From NCBI GenBank assembly GCA_016787565.1, contig JAEUUG010000003.1, forward strand, positions 372,001 through 436,000: DNA of 64,000 bases. The letters run 5' to 3'. The notes beneath the pieces were generated by a model. The model was not told the origin of the DNA. It saw only the letters and a program-made list of their open reading frames with translations, and searched no databases. Shown in pieces: positions 43,192 to 54,577 of this stretch. A program made the translations under genes and the position numbers. The DNA is from Cyclobacteriaceae bacterium (GTDB taxonomy: Bacteria; Bacteroidota; Bacteroidia; Cytophagales; Cyclobacteriaceae). How positions within the stretch are numbered: the first letter of the stretch is position 1; every line of letters begins with the position of its first letter.

Positions 43192-44121
43192 TTATTTCAC
43201 CACAAACTGCCCGCTTCCCATTTTGTAGCCATCAGTATACACTTCAAGCGTGTACGTTCCGCCTGCGTAATCAGAACCCTTTTCATAGATGAAGGATAAC
43301 TTCTGTCGGGTGTTGTCAAACAGAATTTCCTGCGAAGCGGTATAGAATTCTTCACGACCTTCTACCATAAAGGTTCCCGATCCGCGGGCTACATCAAACA
43401 GTACCTGACCGTTTTGATCAATGACCCGAATCATGATTTTCTTTCCTTCAATCGGAGCCACATTATTTTCAGCAATGTTAAATTCAACTTTTATCTTCTC
43501 AAGTTGTCGGCTTTTGAAAGGTGATTCGCGCTCTTTGCCCTTGTCGTTCAGTGAAACAATCCGAATGTTTTCAACTTTAAGCTGGGAGGCAATGGCAACT
43601 TTTGTGGCGAGTTCTTCCTTCTTCTGACTAAGTCTGTTAATGGAATCACCCAATACATTTTTTTGTGTCTTTAAGGTTTTATTTTCCGTTAGCAATTCTT
43701 TGTTAACATGCTTGAGTTTTTCAATTTCATCGTCTTTGTTTTTAAGCAACAGCTCGTAGCCTTCCACTTTATCTTTCAGGTCTTTGATCACCTTGCCGTT
43801 GGCGCGTTTTGAACGCTTAAACTCCTCCTCAATTTCGGCCTTCGCTTTTTCCAAATCAGCAACGTTACCACCCAGTTTAGTGACCTCGGCAATTTTGTCA
43901 TCGAGTTCTTCCTGAATTTCTTTCATCCGCTGCATGGTGGTGGCCAACTCTTGCTCAGTGCTCGCAATCTTGGTGTCTTTCTCTTTAATTTCCTGCGAAT
44001 CGAGGTACCATTTTACCCCCTGGATAATGATGATAATGCAGAGTAACGCAATGATGATGTTACTTCTGTTATTCTTTTTTGGTTCGGGTGTTACGGGAGA
44101 GGTTTCTTTATTTTCGCTCAT
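43192..44121 (-). CDS. Membrane-anchored coiled-coil protein of unknown function
   Basis: The 309-residue protein has one membrane segment near the N-terminus (NIIIALLCIIIIIQGVKWYL, about residues 21-40). A long coiled coil follows (about 50-180, rich in K, E, L heptads such as RMKEIQEELDDKIAEVTKL). The C-terminal domain is beta-rich (VKVEFNIAENNVAPIEGKKI-like pattern, then YTLEVYTDGYKMGSGQFVV). I know similar proteins from Bacteroidota as unannotated. It may be a periplasmic scaffold. It does not share a promoter with the convergent VOC gene. Confidence 0.8.
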   Translation of the reverse strand: MSENKETSPVTPEPKKNNRSNIIIALLCIIIIIQGVKWYLDSQEIKEKDTKIASTEQELATTMQRMKEIQEELDDKIAEVTKLGGNVADLEKAKAEIEEEFKRSKRANGKVIKDLKDKVEGYELLLKNKDDEIEKLKHVNKELLTENKTLKTQKNVLGDSINRLSQKKEELATKVAIASQLKVENIRIVSLNDKGKERESPFKSRQLEKIKVEFNIAENNVAPIEGKKIMIRVIDQNGQVLFDVARGSGTFMVEGREEFYTASQEILFDNTRQKLSFIYEKGSDYAGGTYTLEVYTDGYKMGSGQFVVK

Positions 44122-44174
44122 AAGTATGTAATCGAGTGGTGTAAAAGTAAGACTTTCACCGTGTAATTCAATTC

Positions 44175-44954
44175 TTAAAATGACAACACAACGTGTTGTT
44201 TGTTCAATGATGGATCAAAGAAAACAATACCACACCTAAAGAGATCGACAGAAGCATAAACGCGATCATTCACCTGAATAGTCTGCCAGGCACGTTGCAT
44301 TTCAGGGGAAGCGTGAATGTCATCCACGATCATAACCGTGCGATCATGGACATGGTTGATGAGCCATCCGAAGTATTTCAGGGTTGGTGTATACCGATGA
44401 TTCGCATCCAGAAAGATCACATCAAGTTTGCCGGTTCGCAGCAGAAACCCGGGCAATGTGGTATCAATATTTCCTTCCACAAGGTTGATATTGGAGGCTT
44501 GAGCAATTTCGAAATTCTGTCGGGCAATTCGGGCAATAGGAGCTGAGCCTTCAAAGGTTGTTACGTGGGTGTCGCCTTGTGCCAGGTAAAGGGTATTGAT
44601 TCCGAGGGAAGTTCCCAGTTCCACAATGTGCCTGGCCTGAGCATAAGTAATAATTCTGGTATAAAGTGATGAGGATTTCCGGGTACTTAAACTCGTTCGA
44701 GCGATGTCGCTGATCGCTCGTTCGTTACCGGTTAAAACCATTGATCCAGAACCGGGATCATCAACGAAGATGCCTTGTGTATTCTGTAAAAGTTTCTGTC
44801 GGAGGGATTCAATGTATTCGTCATCGTTGGATGGTGATTTTTTGTTGATCACCTGTGTATAAAAATCAAATAAAAATGGAGAATGAAGGGAATGTTCATC
44901 AACGGCTTCAAGCCAGTATTGAATAAAACATTTTGCCTGGAAAAATTTTGACAC
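44175..44954 (-). CDS. Class I SAM-dependent methyltransferase
   Basis: The 259-residue protein has motif I in ARHIVELGTSLGINTLYLAQ, then VTTFEGSAPIARIARQNFE and the later acidic pair DVIFLDANHRYTPT and MIVDDIHASPEMQRAW, as in catechol O-methyltransferase-like enzymes. The N-terminal WLEAVDEHSLHSPFLFDFYT is a conserved Bacteroidota segment. The GTG start overlaps the apaG stop by one base (TAGTG), so translation is coupled. Substrate unknown. Confidence 0.9.
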   Translation of the reverse strand: MSKFFQAKCFIQYWLEAVDEHSLHSPFLFDFYTQVINKKSPSNDDEYIESLRQKLLQNTQGIFVDDPGSGSMVLTGNERAISDIARTSLSTRKSSSLYTRIITYAQARHIVELGTSLGINTLYLAQGDTHVTTFEGSAPIARIARQNFEIAQASNINLVEGNIDTTLPGFLLRTGKLDVIFLDANHRYTPTLKYFGWLINHVHDRTVMIVDDIHASPEMQRAWQTIQVNDRVYASVDLFRCGIVFFDPSLNKQHVVLSF

Positions 44955-45343
44955 TAGTTGAGCCGGAGCGGAGCAACCATGGTAAACTCCGGAATGTTCA
45001 CCCTGACTTTAACACCATCAACAATGCGCTCCATAAGGTATGATCCAACCATCTTACCAATACCTGATTTTAAATTACAGCCCGATACATATTGATGTGA
45101 CTGGCCGGGTTCGAGAACCGGTTGTTGTCCGACAACGCCTTCACCTTCAACTTCGCGCATACTAAATCCGGCATCGTAAATGTTCCATTGCCTGCGCAGC
45201 AATTGAATGGTGTTCTCACTTTGGTTCTCGATGGTTATACGGTAGGTGAAAACATAATGGTATTGGCTTGGACTGGAATACGCAGGTTGGTATTCTGTCT
45301 CCACGCTTACTTTGATACCTTTGGTGATCTCTGTTACCATCAT
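44954..45343 (-). CDS. apaG: ApaG protein (DUF525)
   Basis: The 129-residue protein is an ApaG domain: GIKVSVETEYQPAYSSPSQY, then YRITIENQSENTIQLLRRQW and the conserved GEGVVGQQPVLEPGQSHQYV, SGCNLKSGIGKMVGSYLM. The fold is fibronectin type III-like; it has been linked to Co/Mg resistance in enterobacteria, with unclear mechanism. Two consecutive ATGs are possible starts. It is coupled to the methyltransferase gene. The 223 bp to ung hold only a short doubtful reading frame. Confidence 0.94.
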   Translation of the reverse strand: MMVTEITKGIKVSVETEYQPAYSSPSQYHYVFTYRITIENQSENTIQLLRRQWNIYDAGFSMREVEGEGVVGQQPVLEPGQSHQYVSGCNLKSGIGKMVGSYLMERIVDGVKVRVNIPEFTMVAPLRLN

Positions 45344-45566
45344 CGTTTCAAAAATATCAATTTTTTAGTATTCCAACCTGCATCCGTCCGCATACTTGCC
45401 AACATGCTGACAATCAGTTCATTTAATTTGAATTTATCTGATAAAGCGAGCCATAGGTCAGGTTTTGCAGATGGAGTGGAAGCCTTACCGTGATGAACCA
45501 ACAATCGCTTCGTGTTTCGTTTCAATAACAAATCATCCGTACTAACTTTCGCACAACTGATGTGAT

Positions 45567-46229
45567 ATGAATGTTAAGATTGATCCTTCGTGGAAAGCGC
45601 GTTTGACGGAAGAGTTTGGGAAAGAATATTTTTTGAACCTGATAGACTTTGTTAAAAACGAATACCAGACGCAGGTGGTTTATCCGCCCGGAAAGGAAAT
45701 TTTCAGGGCTTTTGATTGTTGTGATTTTGATGCTGTTCGGGTTGTGATCATCGGCCAGGATCCGTATCATGGTGAAGGGCAGGCTAACGGGCTTTGTTTT
45801 TCGGTTCGTGATGGTATGCGCATACCACCTTCACTGGTCAACATTTTCAAAGAGATAAAAGTGGATTTGGATAAACCGATTCCTTCTTCGGGTGATCTCG
45901 AACACTGGGCACATCAGGGTGTGTTGTTGCTCAATGCCACCTTAACCGTGCGCGCATCTTCACCAGGGTCGCATCAGCAAAAAGGTTGGGAGATTTTCAC
46001 AGATGCTGTGATCAAAAAGATATCTGATGAAAAAGAGCATGTTGTGTTTTTACTGTGGGGTGCATATGCACAGAAGAAGGGTGAAATTATTGACCGGAAT
46101 AAACACCTTGTATTGATGTCGGCTCACCCATCTCCGTTTTCAGCTGATCGCGGATTTTTTGGCTGTAAGCATTTCAGTAAAGCAAATGCCTACCTGAAGA
46201 GTAAGGGGTTGAAGGAAGTTGACTGGTGA
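45567..46229 (+). CDS. ung: Uracil-DNA glycosylase (family 1)
   Basis: The 220-residue enzyme removes uracil from DNA as the first step of base excision repair. The water-activating loop VVIIGQDPYHGEGQANGLCF, the GVLLLNATLTV block and the leucine-loop region SAHPSPFSADRGFFG are all intact. Length matches family 1. It is encoded alone, convergent with lepB and divergent from apaG. Confidence 0.97.
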   Translation: MNVKIDPSWKARLTEEFGKEYFLNLIDFVKNEYQTQVVYPPGKEIFRAFDCCDFDAVRVVIIGQDPYHGEGQANGLCFSVRDGMRIPPSLVNIFKEIKVDLDKPIPSSGDLEHWAHQGVLLLNATLTVRASSPGSHQQKGWEIFTDAVIKKISDEKEHVVFLLWGAYAQKKGEIIDRNKHLVLMSAHPSPFSADRGFFGCKHFSKANAYLKSKGLKEVDW

Positions 46230-46314
46230 TCTTTTTCTATTTACAGGATGCTGGTTGCAAGGCAGGCTATGTGAAACCTGAAGCAACTTATAAACCTGTA
46301 ACCAGTAAAGGATT

Positions 46315-47484
46315 TCAGTGTATCAAATTAAAGAATCTGCGCCAGCGTATTTTATTGAGCAGCCCCGCATTTTTGTCAATGGAAAGCCAGATGAAAAAGG
46401 CCTTGCCCACAATGTGATCTTCGGGCACAAAACCCCAATACCGTGAGTCCAGTGAGTTGTGGCGGTTGTCGCCCATCATCCAGTAGTAATTCTGGTTAAA
46501 GGTGTAGCTGCTTACTTCTTTACCATCGATCAGCAGTTTACCATTTTGAACTTTTGCGTCTTTGTTGTGATCGTATTTCACAATGATGTTGCCGTAGAGG
46601 GCGAGTGTAGAATCATTGATCGCTATGGAAGCGCCTTCCTTGGGTATCCAGACGGGTCCGAAGTCATCAATGGACCACCGCATGTTATTGTTCAGTGCAG
46701 TGCCACCCTGATAATCGTAGTACGAGGAATACGGAAAAACATCATTTCGGTCAGCCCTGGTTTCCGGCTCAACAGACTCAATATACGCCGGCTTATTTTT
46801 AAGTAATGCATCGTATTTTTCTTTGGTGATGTACAAGCGGTATATCACTTTACCATCCGGGAGTCGGTTGGTCAATTGGTAATCTTCTTCGCCCAATTCA
46901 AGTTTGTCGAAATTCCGTTCGTTAATCTGACTGCTGGCCGTGAGGATATAGCTGAATTGCATTTCAGGTGGTACTCCTGTTGCTACCCCATTGGCATACA
47001 CCTGCTGATTTTTTATTTCAAGTACATCACCGGGTACGCCCATACAGCGCTTGATGTAGTTTGTTTTTAAATCCACCGGATAGTCGATTCCCTCATTCAG
47101 AACTTTGGGAGGAACATTGAACACCACTACGTCTTCGCGCTTCACGCTGGTAAAACCCGGAAGTCTGTACTGCGGAAGTTTAATCCATTCCAGATACGAT
47201 GGAATGTTGGTGAACCATATTTTCTGATGGGTAAGCGGAATTTGAAGGGGGGTAGAGGTTGTGCGTGTTCCGTAATGGAACTTGCTCACGAATAAGAAAT
47301 CGCCAACCAGAAGTGAATTTTCCATGGAGGGTGTTGGAATGGTATAGGCCTCCATGATCAACCAGCGGATCAGGGTGGCTGCGACTACAGCAAATAAAAT
47401 GGCATCCCACCATTCCCGAACTTTTGATTTCGGCTCTTCTTTCTTTTGCTGACGTTCACTTTTTTTCCAAAACTGCCAATTCAT
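46315..47484 (-). CDS. lepB: Signal peptidase I
   Basis: The 389-residue membrane peptidase cleaves signal peptides on the outer side of the cytoplasmic membrane. A membrane segment (about residues 29-47) is followed by the catalytic Ser53 in PTPSMENSL. Lys145 lies in YIKRCMGVPGD, and the C-terminal box is GDNRHNSLDSRYWGFVPEDH. The central insert (about 165-330) is longer than in E. coli, as is usual in this phylum. It ends the parAB-DUF5683-dapB-lepB run, with 77 bp after dapB. Confidence 0.97.
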   Translation of the reverse strand: MNWQFWKKSERQQKKEEPKSKVREWWDAILFAVVAATLIRWLIMEAYTIPTPSMENSLLVGDFLFVSKFHYGTRTTSTPLQIPLTHQKIWFTNIPSYLEWIKLPQYRLPGFTSVKREDVVVFNVPPKVLNEGIDYPVDLKTNYIKRCMGVPGDVLEIKNQQVYANGVATGVPPEMQFSYILTASSQINERNFDKLELGEEDYQLTNRLPDGKVIYRLYITKEKYDALLKNKPAYIESVEPETRADRNDVFPYSSYYDYQGGTALNNNMRWSIDDFGPVWIPKEGASIAINDSTLALYGNIIVKYDHNKDAKVQNGKLLIDGKEVSSYTFNQNYYWMMGDNRHNSLDSRYWGFVPEDHIVGKAFFIWLSIDKNAGLLNKIRWRRFFNLIH

Positions 47485-47561
47485 ATCCAGTAGGTTATCT
47501 TATAAAAGCTGCAAATAAAGGGAAAATTATCTATACGCGTGGATTAGTCGGGGAATGGGGC

Positions 47562-48269
47562 TCAAAATTTCAAAAAGTCGTCCATATTTAATGGCCCCTT
47601 TTTATCCCGAATCCATTCGGCTACCAAAACAGCTCCGCGTGCAAAGCCTTCACGGGAATGTGCCGTATGGCGTATTTCAATGTCATCCACAGCGGAGGAA
47701 TAGTTCACCACGTGGGTTCCGGGAATGTCATCAATGCGGAAGGACTTAATGGCAATCTCATCGTTGGCTTCAGTATCTTCATTTACCCATTTTTTCTTTC
47801 GGGCAACATGTTTCAGGACGCCCTCGGCCAACGTAATGGCGGTACCGCTGGGCGAATCTTTTTTCTCGGTATGATGGATTTCGTTCATGGCAATCTCGTA
47901 ATCCGGGAAGTTGTTCATCATCCGGGCAATGTATTCGTTCACTTTAAAAAAGATATTCACACCTAAACTGTAGTTTGATGCATAGAAGAATGCGCCATCA
48001 TGCTGTGTGCAGAGTGCTTCTATTTCAGGCTTCCGCGTCAACCAACCGGTTGTGCCGCAAACAACAGGAATGTTTCGCTGAATACATTTCCGCACATTCT
48101 CAAAAGCAGCGTCAGGATGTGAAAATTCAATAGCCACATCTCCTTGTGCTTTCTCCAGTTCATGGTGATTGTCAATATCAATTTTGGCACTGATGTGATG
48201 CCCCCGTTCGATGGCTATCCGCTCAATGGTTTTCCCCATTTTCCCATATCCCAAAAGTATGATCTGCAT
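47562..48269 (-). CDS. dapB: 4-hydroxy-tetrahydrodipicolinate reductase
   Basis: The 235-residue enzyme reduces dihydrodipicolinate in lysine and diaminopimelate synthesis. The N-terminal dinucleotide motif IILLGYGKMGKTIE is followed by VVCGTTGW, ASNYSLGVNIF and the active-site His in EIHHTEKKDSPSGTAI. It is at the short end of the family range, as in other Bacteroidota. The start is the ATG at 48267-48269; the frame is open further upstream. It supplies DAP for the peptidoglycan pathway also served by ddl. Confidence 0.96.
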   Translation of the reverse strand: MQIILLGYGKMGKTIERIAIERGHHISAKIDIDNHHELEKAQGDVAIEFSHPDAAFENVRKCIQRNIPVVCGTTGWLTRKPEIEALCTQHDGAFFYASNYSLGVNIFFKVNEYIARMMNNFPDYEIAMNEIHHTEKKDSPSGTAITLAEGVLKHVARKKKWVNEDTEANDEIAIKSFRIDDIPGTHVVNYSSAVDDIEIRHTAHSREGFARGAVLVAEWIRDKKGPLNMDDFLKF

Positions 48270-48354
48270 AGTTCGTTTTGTCAGATCGCAAAAATGCAAA
48301 ATCTATGGAAGTATTGCTATGGCAGCTGGTTAGTGGATGGTCTTGGAAAGAATT

Positions 48355-48948
48355 CTAAAACTTAATGATCAGAGAGACTCCTGCTTGTCGTCCAATCAAG
48401 TCATTTTGCTCTGCTGATGGGAATATACTTACCTGAAGTCGTGGGTTGAGGTCGAACTCTTTCAGGTGTGCATCCACATGGGCATCAATAATCTGGAGGA
48501 GGTACATACCGCCCATCATAAGCATCCAGAAGTCGCGCTGCCGTTTATAGGAATTGACGATGGAGCGGAGTTGTGAGGTTGAATATCCAACATCAGGATT
48601 CAGATCACTTTCACCCAGGTTGTTTTCAATATTATCATAGAGATAAACTTTATACTCTTTATACCCATCCTGATAAAAATCAATGGCATAGCCAATGCTG
48701 ATGAAGCCTCCATAAACGAGGGGAAGTTTCCAGTATTTTTTATTATAAACCTGCCCAAGGCCCGGAACGACTGCGGCAAACATCAGGGCCTTACGGGGAC
48801 TGTAACGATCGGCATACGATTTTAACAGGATGGTATCTTTACTCTCCTGTATGAGCGAATCATCCTGCGAAAGGATAACTTTTTTTTGCGCGGAAGCACA
48901 AAGGCAGAGCAGGGTTAATATGCATACAAACAGAGCTTCCTTTTTCAT
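48355..48948 (-). CDS. DUF5683 domain-containing protein
   Basis: The 197-residue protein has a signal peptide (ALFVCILTLLCLCASAQ) and a DUF5683 domain. The core is SPRKALMFAAVVPGLGQVYN, KKYWKLPLVYGGFISIGYAI and RDFWMLMMGGMYLLQIIDAH, giving two or three membrane-associated helices, and the end (RLQVSIFP to VSLIIKF) is beta-rich. It is nearly always placed between parB and dapB in Bacteroidota; its role is unknown. The ATG is 41 bp after the parB stop; upstream in-frame codons are non-ATG. Confidence 0.9.
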   Translation of the reverse strand: MKKEALFVCILTLLCLCASAQKKVILSQDDSLIQESKDTILLKSYADRYSPRKALMFAAVVPGLGQVYNKKYWKLPLVYGGFISIGYAIDFYQDGYKEYKVYLYDNIENNLGESDLNPDVGYSTSQLRSIVNSYKRQRDFWMLMMGGMYLLQIIDAHVDAHLKEFDLNPRLQVSIFPSAEQNDLIGRQAGVSLIIKF

Positions 48949-48989
48949 GTGACGACCGGCAGGAGGTGGACCCGTACAAACCGCCAAAG

Positions 48990-49910
48990 TTAACCTACTT
49001 TCAGGATATCCAATAGACGGTTCAGGTCTTCTACAGAGAGAAAAGGAATTTTGATCTCTCCCCGTTTGCCATCGCTTCTCACAACAACTCGGGTGCCAAA
49101 GTGTGACGAGAGCCGTGATTGAAGTTGTGAAATTTCTTTGGAGGCTGGCGTACCGGAAGCAGGAGATGCCGAAGTTGGTTCTGTTTTTTGAGATGATAGT
49201 TCGCGCACCAGTTCTTCTACTTTTCTAACCGACAACTCTTCAGCAACCGTTTTTTTGAATAGGTACAATTGCTGATCGGGGTTTTCTACGTTAATGATGG
49301 CTCGCGCATGCCCCATCGAAAGTCTGTTGTCGCGGACGGCAATTTGAATATCGGGTGGTAATTTCAGCAACCGCAGGTAATTGGTTACCGTTGCCCTGTT
49401 TTTCCCTACGCGTTCGCCCAGCTCATCTTGTTTGAGGTGACATTCAGATATAAGCCGCTGATAGCTGAGCGCAATTTCAATGGCGTTCAGGTTTTCACGC
49501 TGAATGTTTTCGATCAATGCCATCTCCAGCATCTGCTGGTCATCGGCCGACCGGATATAGGCCGGAATGGTTTGGAGATCGGCAAGCTTGGAGGCTTGAA
49601 AGCGCCTTTCCCCGGAGATCAGCTGATACTGATGGGGAGCCAGCCTTCTGACGGTAATGGGTTGAATGATACCGTGAACTTTGATCGATTCAGCAAGTTC
49701 CAGCAGTGCATCCTGATCGAAATGGGTACGCGGCTGGAAAGGGTTCACTTCGATTTCACTCACCGGAATTTCAGCAATGCCACTGGTGGGTGTTGTTGAT
49801 CTTGAAGGTGTATCCAGACTGGTTGGAATTTCCACTTCCAGATTTTCTTCTCCGGAGCTGTCGCTCAGCAAGGCGCTGAGGCCACGTCCTAATGCTTTCT
49901 TTTTACTCAT
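48990..49910 (-). CDS. parB: Chromosome-partitioning protein ParB
   Basis: The 306-residue protein is a CTPase-type ParB that loads at parS and slides on DNA. The N-terminus [14 protein letters not shown] is typical. Box I is [12 protein letters not shown], the CTP-binding box II is [12 protein letters not shown], and a helix-turn-helix follows ([20 protein letters not shown]). The C-terminal dimer domain ends [11 protein letters not shown]. Its start overlaps the parA stop (ATGA). Possible ParB-binding repeats lie upstream of parA. Confidence 0.97.
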   Translation of the reverse strand: MSKKKALGRGLSALLSDSSGEENLEVEIPTSLDTPSRSTTPTSGIAEIPVSEIEVNPFQPRTHFDQDALLELAESIKVHGIIQPITVRRLAPHQYQLISGERRFQASKLADLQTIPAYIRSADDQQMLEMALIENIQRENLNAIEIALSYQRLISECHLKQDELGERVGKNRATVTNYLRLLKLPPDIQIAVRDNRLSMGHARAIINVENPDQQLYLFKKTVAEELSVRKVEELVRELSSQKTEPTSASPASGTPASKEISQLQSRLSSHFGTRVVVRSDGKRGEIKIPFLSVEDLNRLLDILKVG

Positions 49911-50680
49911 TTAGACATTCCGTTTTTGTCAAGTACTTCGTGTGCGAGGTTCAGGTAGCTGATGGCGCCTTTGCTTTCTGCATCGTGCACAATCACAGGT
50001 AAACCAAAACTCGGTGATTCACTGAGTTTAACATTTCGCGGGATGATGGTTTTGAATGTCATCTTTTGAAAATGGGTGCGCACTTCTTCTACCACCTGGT
50101 TGCCCAGGCTGGTGCGTGAATCGTATAACGTAAGCAGTATACCTTCTATTTCTAATCTTGGATTTAACCGCGTTTGTATAATCTTGATCGTGTTGAGTAA
50201 TTTTCCCAATCCTTCCAGGGCAAAGTACTCGCACTGCACAGGGATAATAACTGAGTCGGCTGCTGTTAAGGCATTGATGGTGATAAGCCCTAAAGATGGT
50301 GAGCAATCGATGATGATAAAATCATAGTCGTTTTTGATTTTCTCCAGCGCATTGCGCATTTTTTCCTCTCTGCGTTCAATGCTTACCATTTCCACTTCTG
50401 CACCCACCAGATCGATGTGGGAGGGAAGTACATCCAGGTATTTCAATTCATTTTTTACAATGGCTTCGCGCGGATCAATACCATCTACCATGCATTCGTA
50501 AATTCCCTGATGAATATCTTTTGGATTCAAACCAAGTCCGGAGGTGGAGTTGGCTTGCGGATCGGCATCTACCAAAAGTGTTTTTCGTTCCAATACCGCT
50601 AAGCTGGCAGCGAGGTTTATAGCGGAAGTAGTTTTACCTACACCACCTTTTTGATTCGCTATCGCAATGATTTTTCCCAT
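49907..50680 (-). CDS. parA: Chromosome-partitioning ATPase ParA (Soj)
   Basis: The 257-residue protein is a Walker-type ATPase that moves ParB-bound origins. The deviant Walker A is [20 protein letters not shown]; Walker A' and B are [14 protein letters not shown] and [13 protein letters not shown]. Length is typical of Soj. It is the first gene of the parA-parB unit. Upstream there is a perfect -7 box, a hairpin that would form the 5' end of the mRNA, tandem repeats and a DnaA box. Confidence 0.97.
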   Translation of the reverse strand: MGKIIAIANQKGGVGKTTSAINLAASLAVLERKTLLVDADPQANSTSGLGLNPKDIHQGIYECMVDGIDPREAIVKNELKYLDVLPSHIDLVGAEVEMVSIERREEKMRNALEKIKNDYDFIIIDCSPSLGLITINALTAADSVIIPVQCEYFALEGLGKLLNTIKIIQTRLNPRLEIEGILLTLYDSRTSLGNQVVEEVRTHFQKMTFKTIIPRNVKLSESPSFGLPVIVHDAESKGAISYLNLAHEVLDKNGMSK

Positions 50681-50697
50681 GCTAAAGAGTCACGTTT

Positions 50698-50740
50698 AAA
50701 AAATATAAAACCCGGTGTGAATTGGTATTCCTCAACCGGG
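50698..50740 (-). terminator. Hairpin with U-tract between yidC and parA
   Basis: On the minus strand CCCGGT and ACCGGG (extended by TGA/TCA with a bulge) form a stem, followed by TTTTATATTTTTT. It looks like an intrinsic terminator for yidC read-through. Yet it lies downstream of the predicted parA promoter, so it could also be a 5' leader structure or attenuator of parAB. Confidence 0.65.
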
Positions 50741-50742
50741 CT

Positions 50743-50798
50743 CAAATATAGACCAAAACTTTTCCTGTCGTGGAACATCGTGGAACAGGTTATCCACA
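50743..50798 (-). promoter_or_regulatory. parAB upstream control region: -7 box, tandem repeats, DnaA box
   Basis: Reading the minus strand toward parA: TATATTTG (50743-50750) is a perfect -7 element. Further upstream lie two head-to-tail copies of TCGTGGAACA (50768-50777, 50778-50787), each resembling half of a parS palindrome. Then comes TTATCCACA (50790-50798, plus strand), a perfect DnaA box. No good -33 box was found. Regulation by ParB or DnaA is inferred. Confidence 0.5.
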
Positions 50799-50964
50799 AT
50801 CGTTGCACAATCGGTTCACAGTAATAGGAGTGTTATTGGGCGGAATGTCACGATGGATTTGGCTAAGGATGACGAAGCAATCGCTTTTTGATCAAAGCCA
50901 TTTAAAAAGATTGTATCGTCACGCCACGCGCATGTCTTTGCATTTTCCTCGCAATGATGAAGTG

Positions 50965-52791
50965 TTACTTCTTCTTTTTCTTCCGATCTTCTTCTGATTT
51001 TTTTCTAGCTTCTTCACTGGCCTTCATCGCTTCTTCGAGTTTGCTCATGAACTTGGATTTTTTTCCTCCTGTTGTAGCAATCTTTTTCCGGTTCTCTTCC
51101 AGAATCGCCTTGATTTTGTCATCGTCAACAAATCGTTTGATGATGGCTTGCTGGGCAAACGTAACAAGGTTCGAGACAAAATAATAGAACGTTAATCCGG
51201 ATGAAAAGGAATTCAACACAAAGAAGAAAATAACCGGCATCATGTACGACATGGATTTCATCGGGCCCTGAACGGATGATAACTGGTTATTCTGCCAGGT
51301 GTAAATCAACGTAGAAACCGTCATCATCAATGTAAACAAACTGATGTGACTGCCAACACCAAAGGGTAATGTGAAGGGCAACCGTATCAGAGAATCATAT
51401 GTTGACAGATCTTCGGCCCACAGAAAATGCTCCTGCCGCAATTCAATACTTGCAGGAAAAAGGTAGAACATGGCAAATAAAATGGGCATCTGCATGAGCA
51501 CCGGAATACAACCACTGATGGGATTGACGCCCACCTGCTGGTAGAGTTTCATCTGCTCTTGCTGTACCTTCGTCATGTCATCACCTACACGCGCTTTAAT
51601 TTCATCGAGCTCCGGTTTGAGCACTTTCATCTTCGCCATGCTCAGGTACGATTTGTAGGAGAGGGGCGCCAGCACAAGCTTCAATAGAATTACCAGAATG
51701 ACGATGATCAGGCCGTAATTAGTAATAAAGCCCGTGAGGAAATGGAACACCGGGAAGATGACAAACTTGTTGATCCAGTACACGGGAGGCCAGCCCAGGT
51801 AAACGTTTTTGGCAAAATCTTCCGTTACTTTTCCAATGACTTGATAATCATTCGGACCGATATAAAATTTGAAGTCAGCTTTTCCTTCAGCAATTGATTT
51901 TTTGGAAATGTTCAATTTTACGTTTGCACGTTTTACAACAGACGAATCGGATACATTCACAGATGTCTGAACTTCACCTCCTTCAAAATGATCTTTCGCA
52001 ATAAACGATGCAAGGAAGAATTTCCGTTTGATAGCGATCCACTTAAGCGGATCGGTAATAGTTTCTGTTTCTGTATCGGTTGAGCGCTCGGAGAGATAAT
52101 CAAACCCACCCTTTTCAGTGTAGTAGTTGATGGTGGTGTAGATGCGTGTGTCTTGTAAATCTTTTTCCAGCGGCCTGATGAAATCTGTCCACTGGAAAGA
52201 TAAATGATCGGTGTTCAATTGCTGATCAAGTCCGGTGCTTGTAATGGAATAGCCGATCTCATATCCCTTAGCAGGAATCGCATAGGTTTGCGTGATGCTA
52301 CTGCCGTTGCTGAACTGCGCTTTAAATTTTACGATGGTTGTATCTGCTTTGCGCGATTGTGCCGTCTCATAATACATGGCGTACAAGTCAATGTCGCGGC
52401 CCTGGTATTTCGAAAGTAAACTAAAGGTACTGGAAGTGGGGGAGATTAGTTTAAGCGGTTCCTGCGAATAGGTTTTATAATGCTTCAACTCAACTTCTTT
52501 CAGGATACCACCCTTGCTGGAGAAAATAATTTTCAAGTCTTCATTTTCAATAGCGGTATTTGTTTCTTCACCTTTAAAGGCTGAAGCCAGATCACCAAAC
52601 GATGCTGCGAGCACACTATCCGGAGCAGCCGGTGTAAGGGCTGTAGCGGCTGATTCTTTTTCAATAACTGGAGAAACCTGTTCGGTAACCGGAGTTTGGT
52701 CGGGAGGTAATGGTTTGGGTGCAAACCAGTAAAAGTATGCCAACAACAACGCTGCAATCAGGGTCAAACCAATAGCCGAATTTCTATCCAT
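50965..52791 (-). CDS. yidC: Membrane protein insertase YidC
   Basis: The 608-residue protein inserts proteins into the cytoplasmic membrane. It begins with a membrane segment (NSAIGLTLIAALLLAYFYWF), followed by a large periplasmic domain (about residues 60-350). The conserved C-terminal insertase core has YGLIIVILVILLKLVLAPLS, MPILFAMFYLFPASIELRQ and further helices. The tail is rich in Lys, Glu and Arg (RKKSEEDRKKKKK), a probable ribosome contact. It follows pyrG by 50 bp, so the two are likely co-transcribed. Confidence 0.97.
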   Translation of the reverse strand: MDRNSAIGLTLIAALLLAYFYWFAPKPLPPDQTPVTEQVSPVIEKESAATALTPAAPDSVLAASFGDLASAFKGEETNTAIENEDLKIIFSSKGGILKEVELKHYKTYSQEPLKLISPTSSTFSLLSKYQGRDIDLYAMYYETAQSRKADTTIVKFKAQFSNGSSITQTYAIPAKGYEIGYSITSTGLDQQLNTDHLSFQWTDFIRPLEKDLQDTRIYTTINYYTEKGGFDYLSERSTDTETETITDPLKWIAIKRKFFLASFIAKDHFEGGEVQTSVNVSDSSVVKRANVKLNISKKSIAEGKADFKFYIGPNDYQVIGKVTEDFAKNVYLGWPPVYWINKFVIFPVFHFLTGFITNYGLIIVILVILLKLVLAPLSYKSYLSMAKMKVLKPELDEIKARVGDDMTKVQQEQMKLYQQVGVNPISGCIPVLMQMPILFAMFYLFPASIELRQEHFLWAEDLSTYDSLIRLPFTLPFGVGSHISLFTLMMTVSTLIYTWQNNQLSSVQGPMKSMSYMMPVIFFFVLNSFSSGLTFYYFVSNLVTFAQQAIIKRFVDDDKIKAILEENRKKIATTGGKKSKFMSKLEEAMKASEEARKKSEEDRKKKKK

Positions 52792-52841
52792 GAGTAATAA
52801 AGAGTAGTTGAATTAGTAGACGATTGTATGCTATAATTAAT

Positions 52842-54533
<1,692 letters not shown>

Positions 54534-54577
54534 TCAGCAGGCGAGCACTTTCTTTAGCTGCCCATCAACCTGTATCT

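Noticed and set aside
45340..45531. A 63-codon minus-strand reading frame between apaG and ung
   Set aside because: No recognisable family, no signal or domain, and it overlaps the apaG start. Chance frame more likely than a gene.
48950..48975. GACCGGCAGG sequence before the DUF5683 gene, similar to half of the dnaG palindrome
   Set aside because: Only one arm is present and no inverted partner is seen; chance similarity cannot be excluded.
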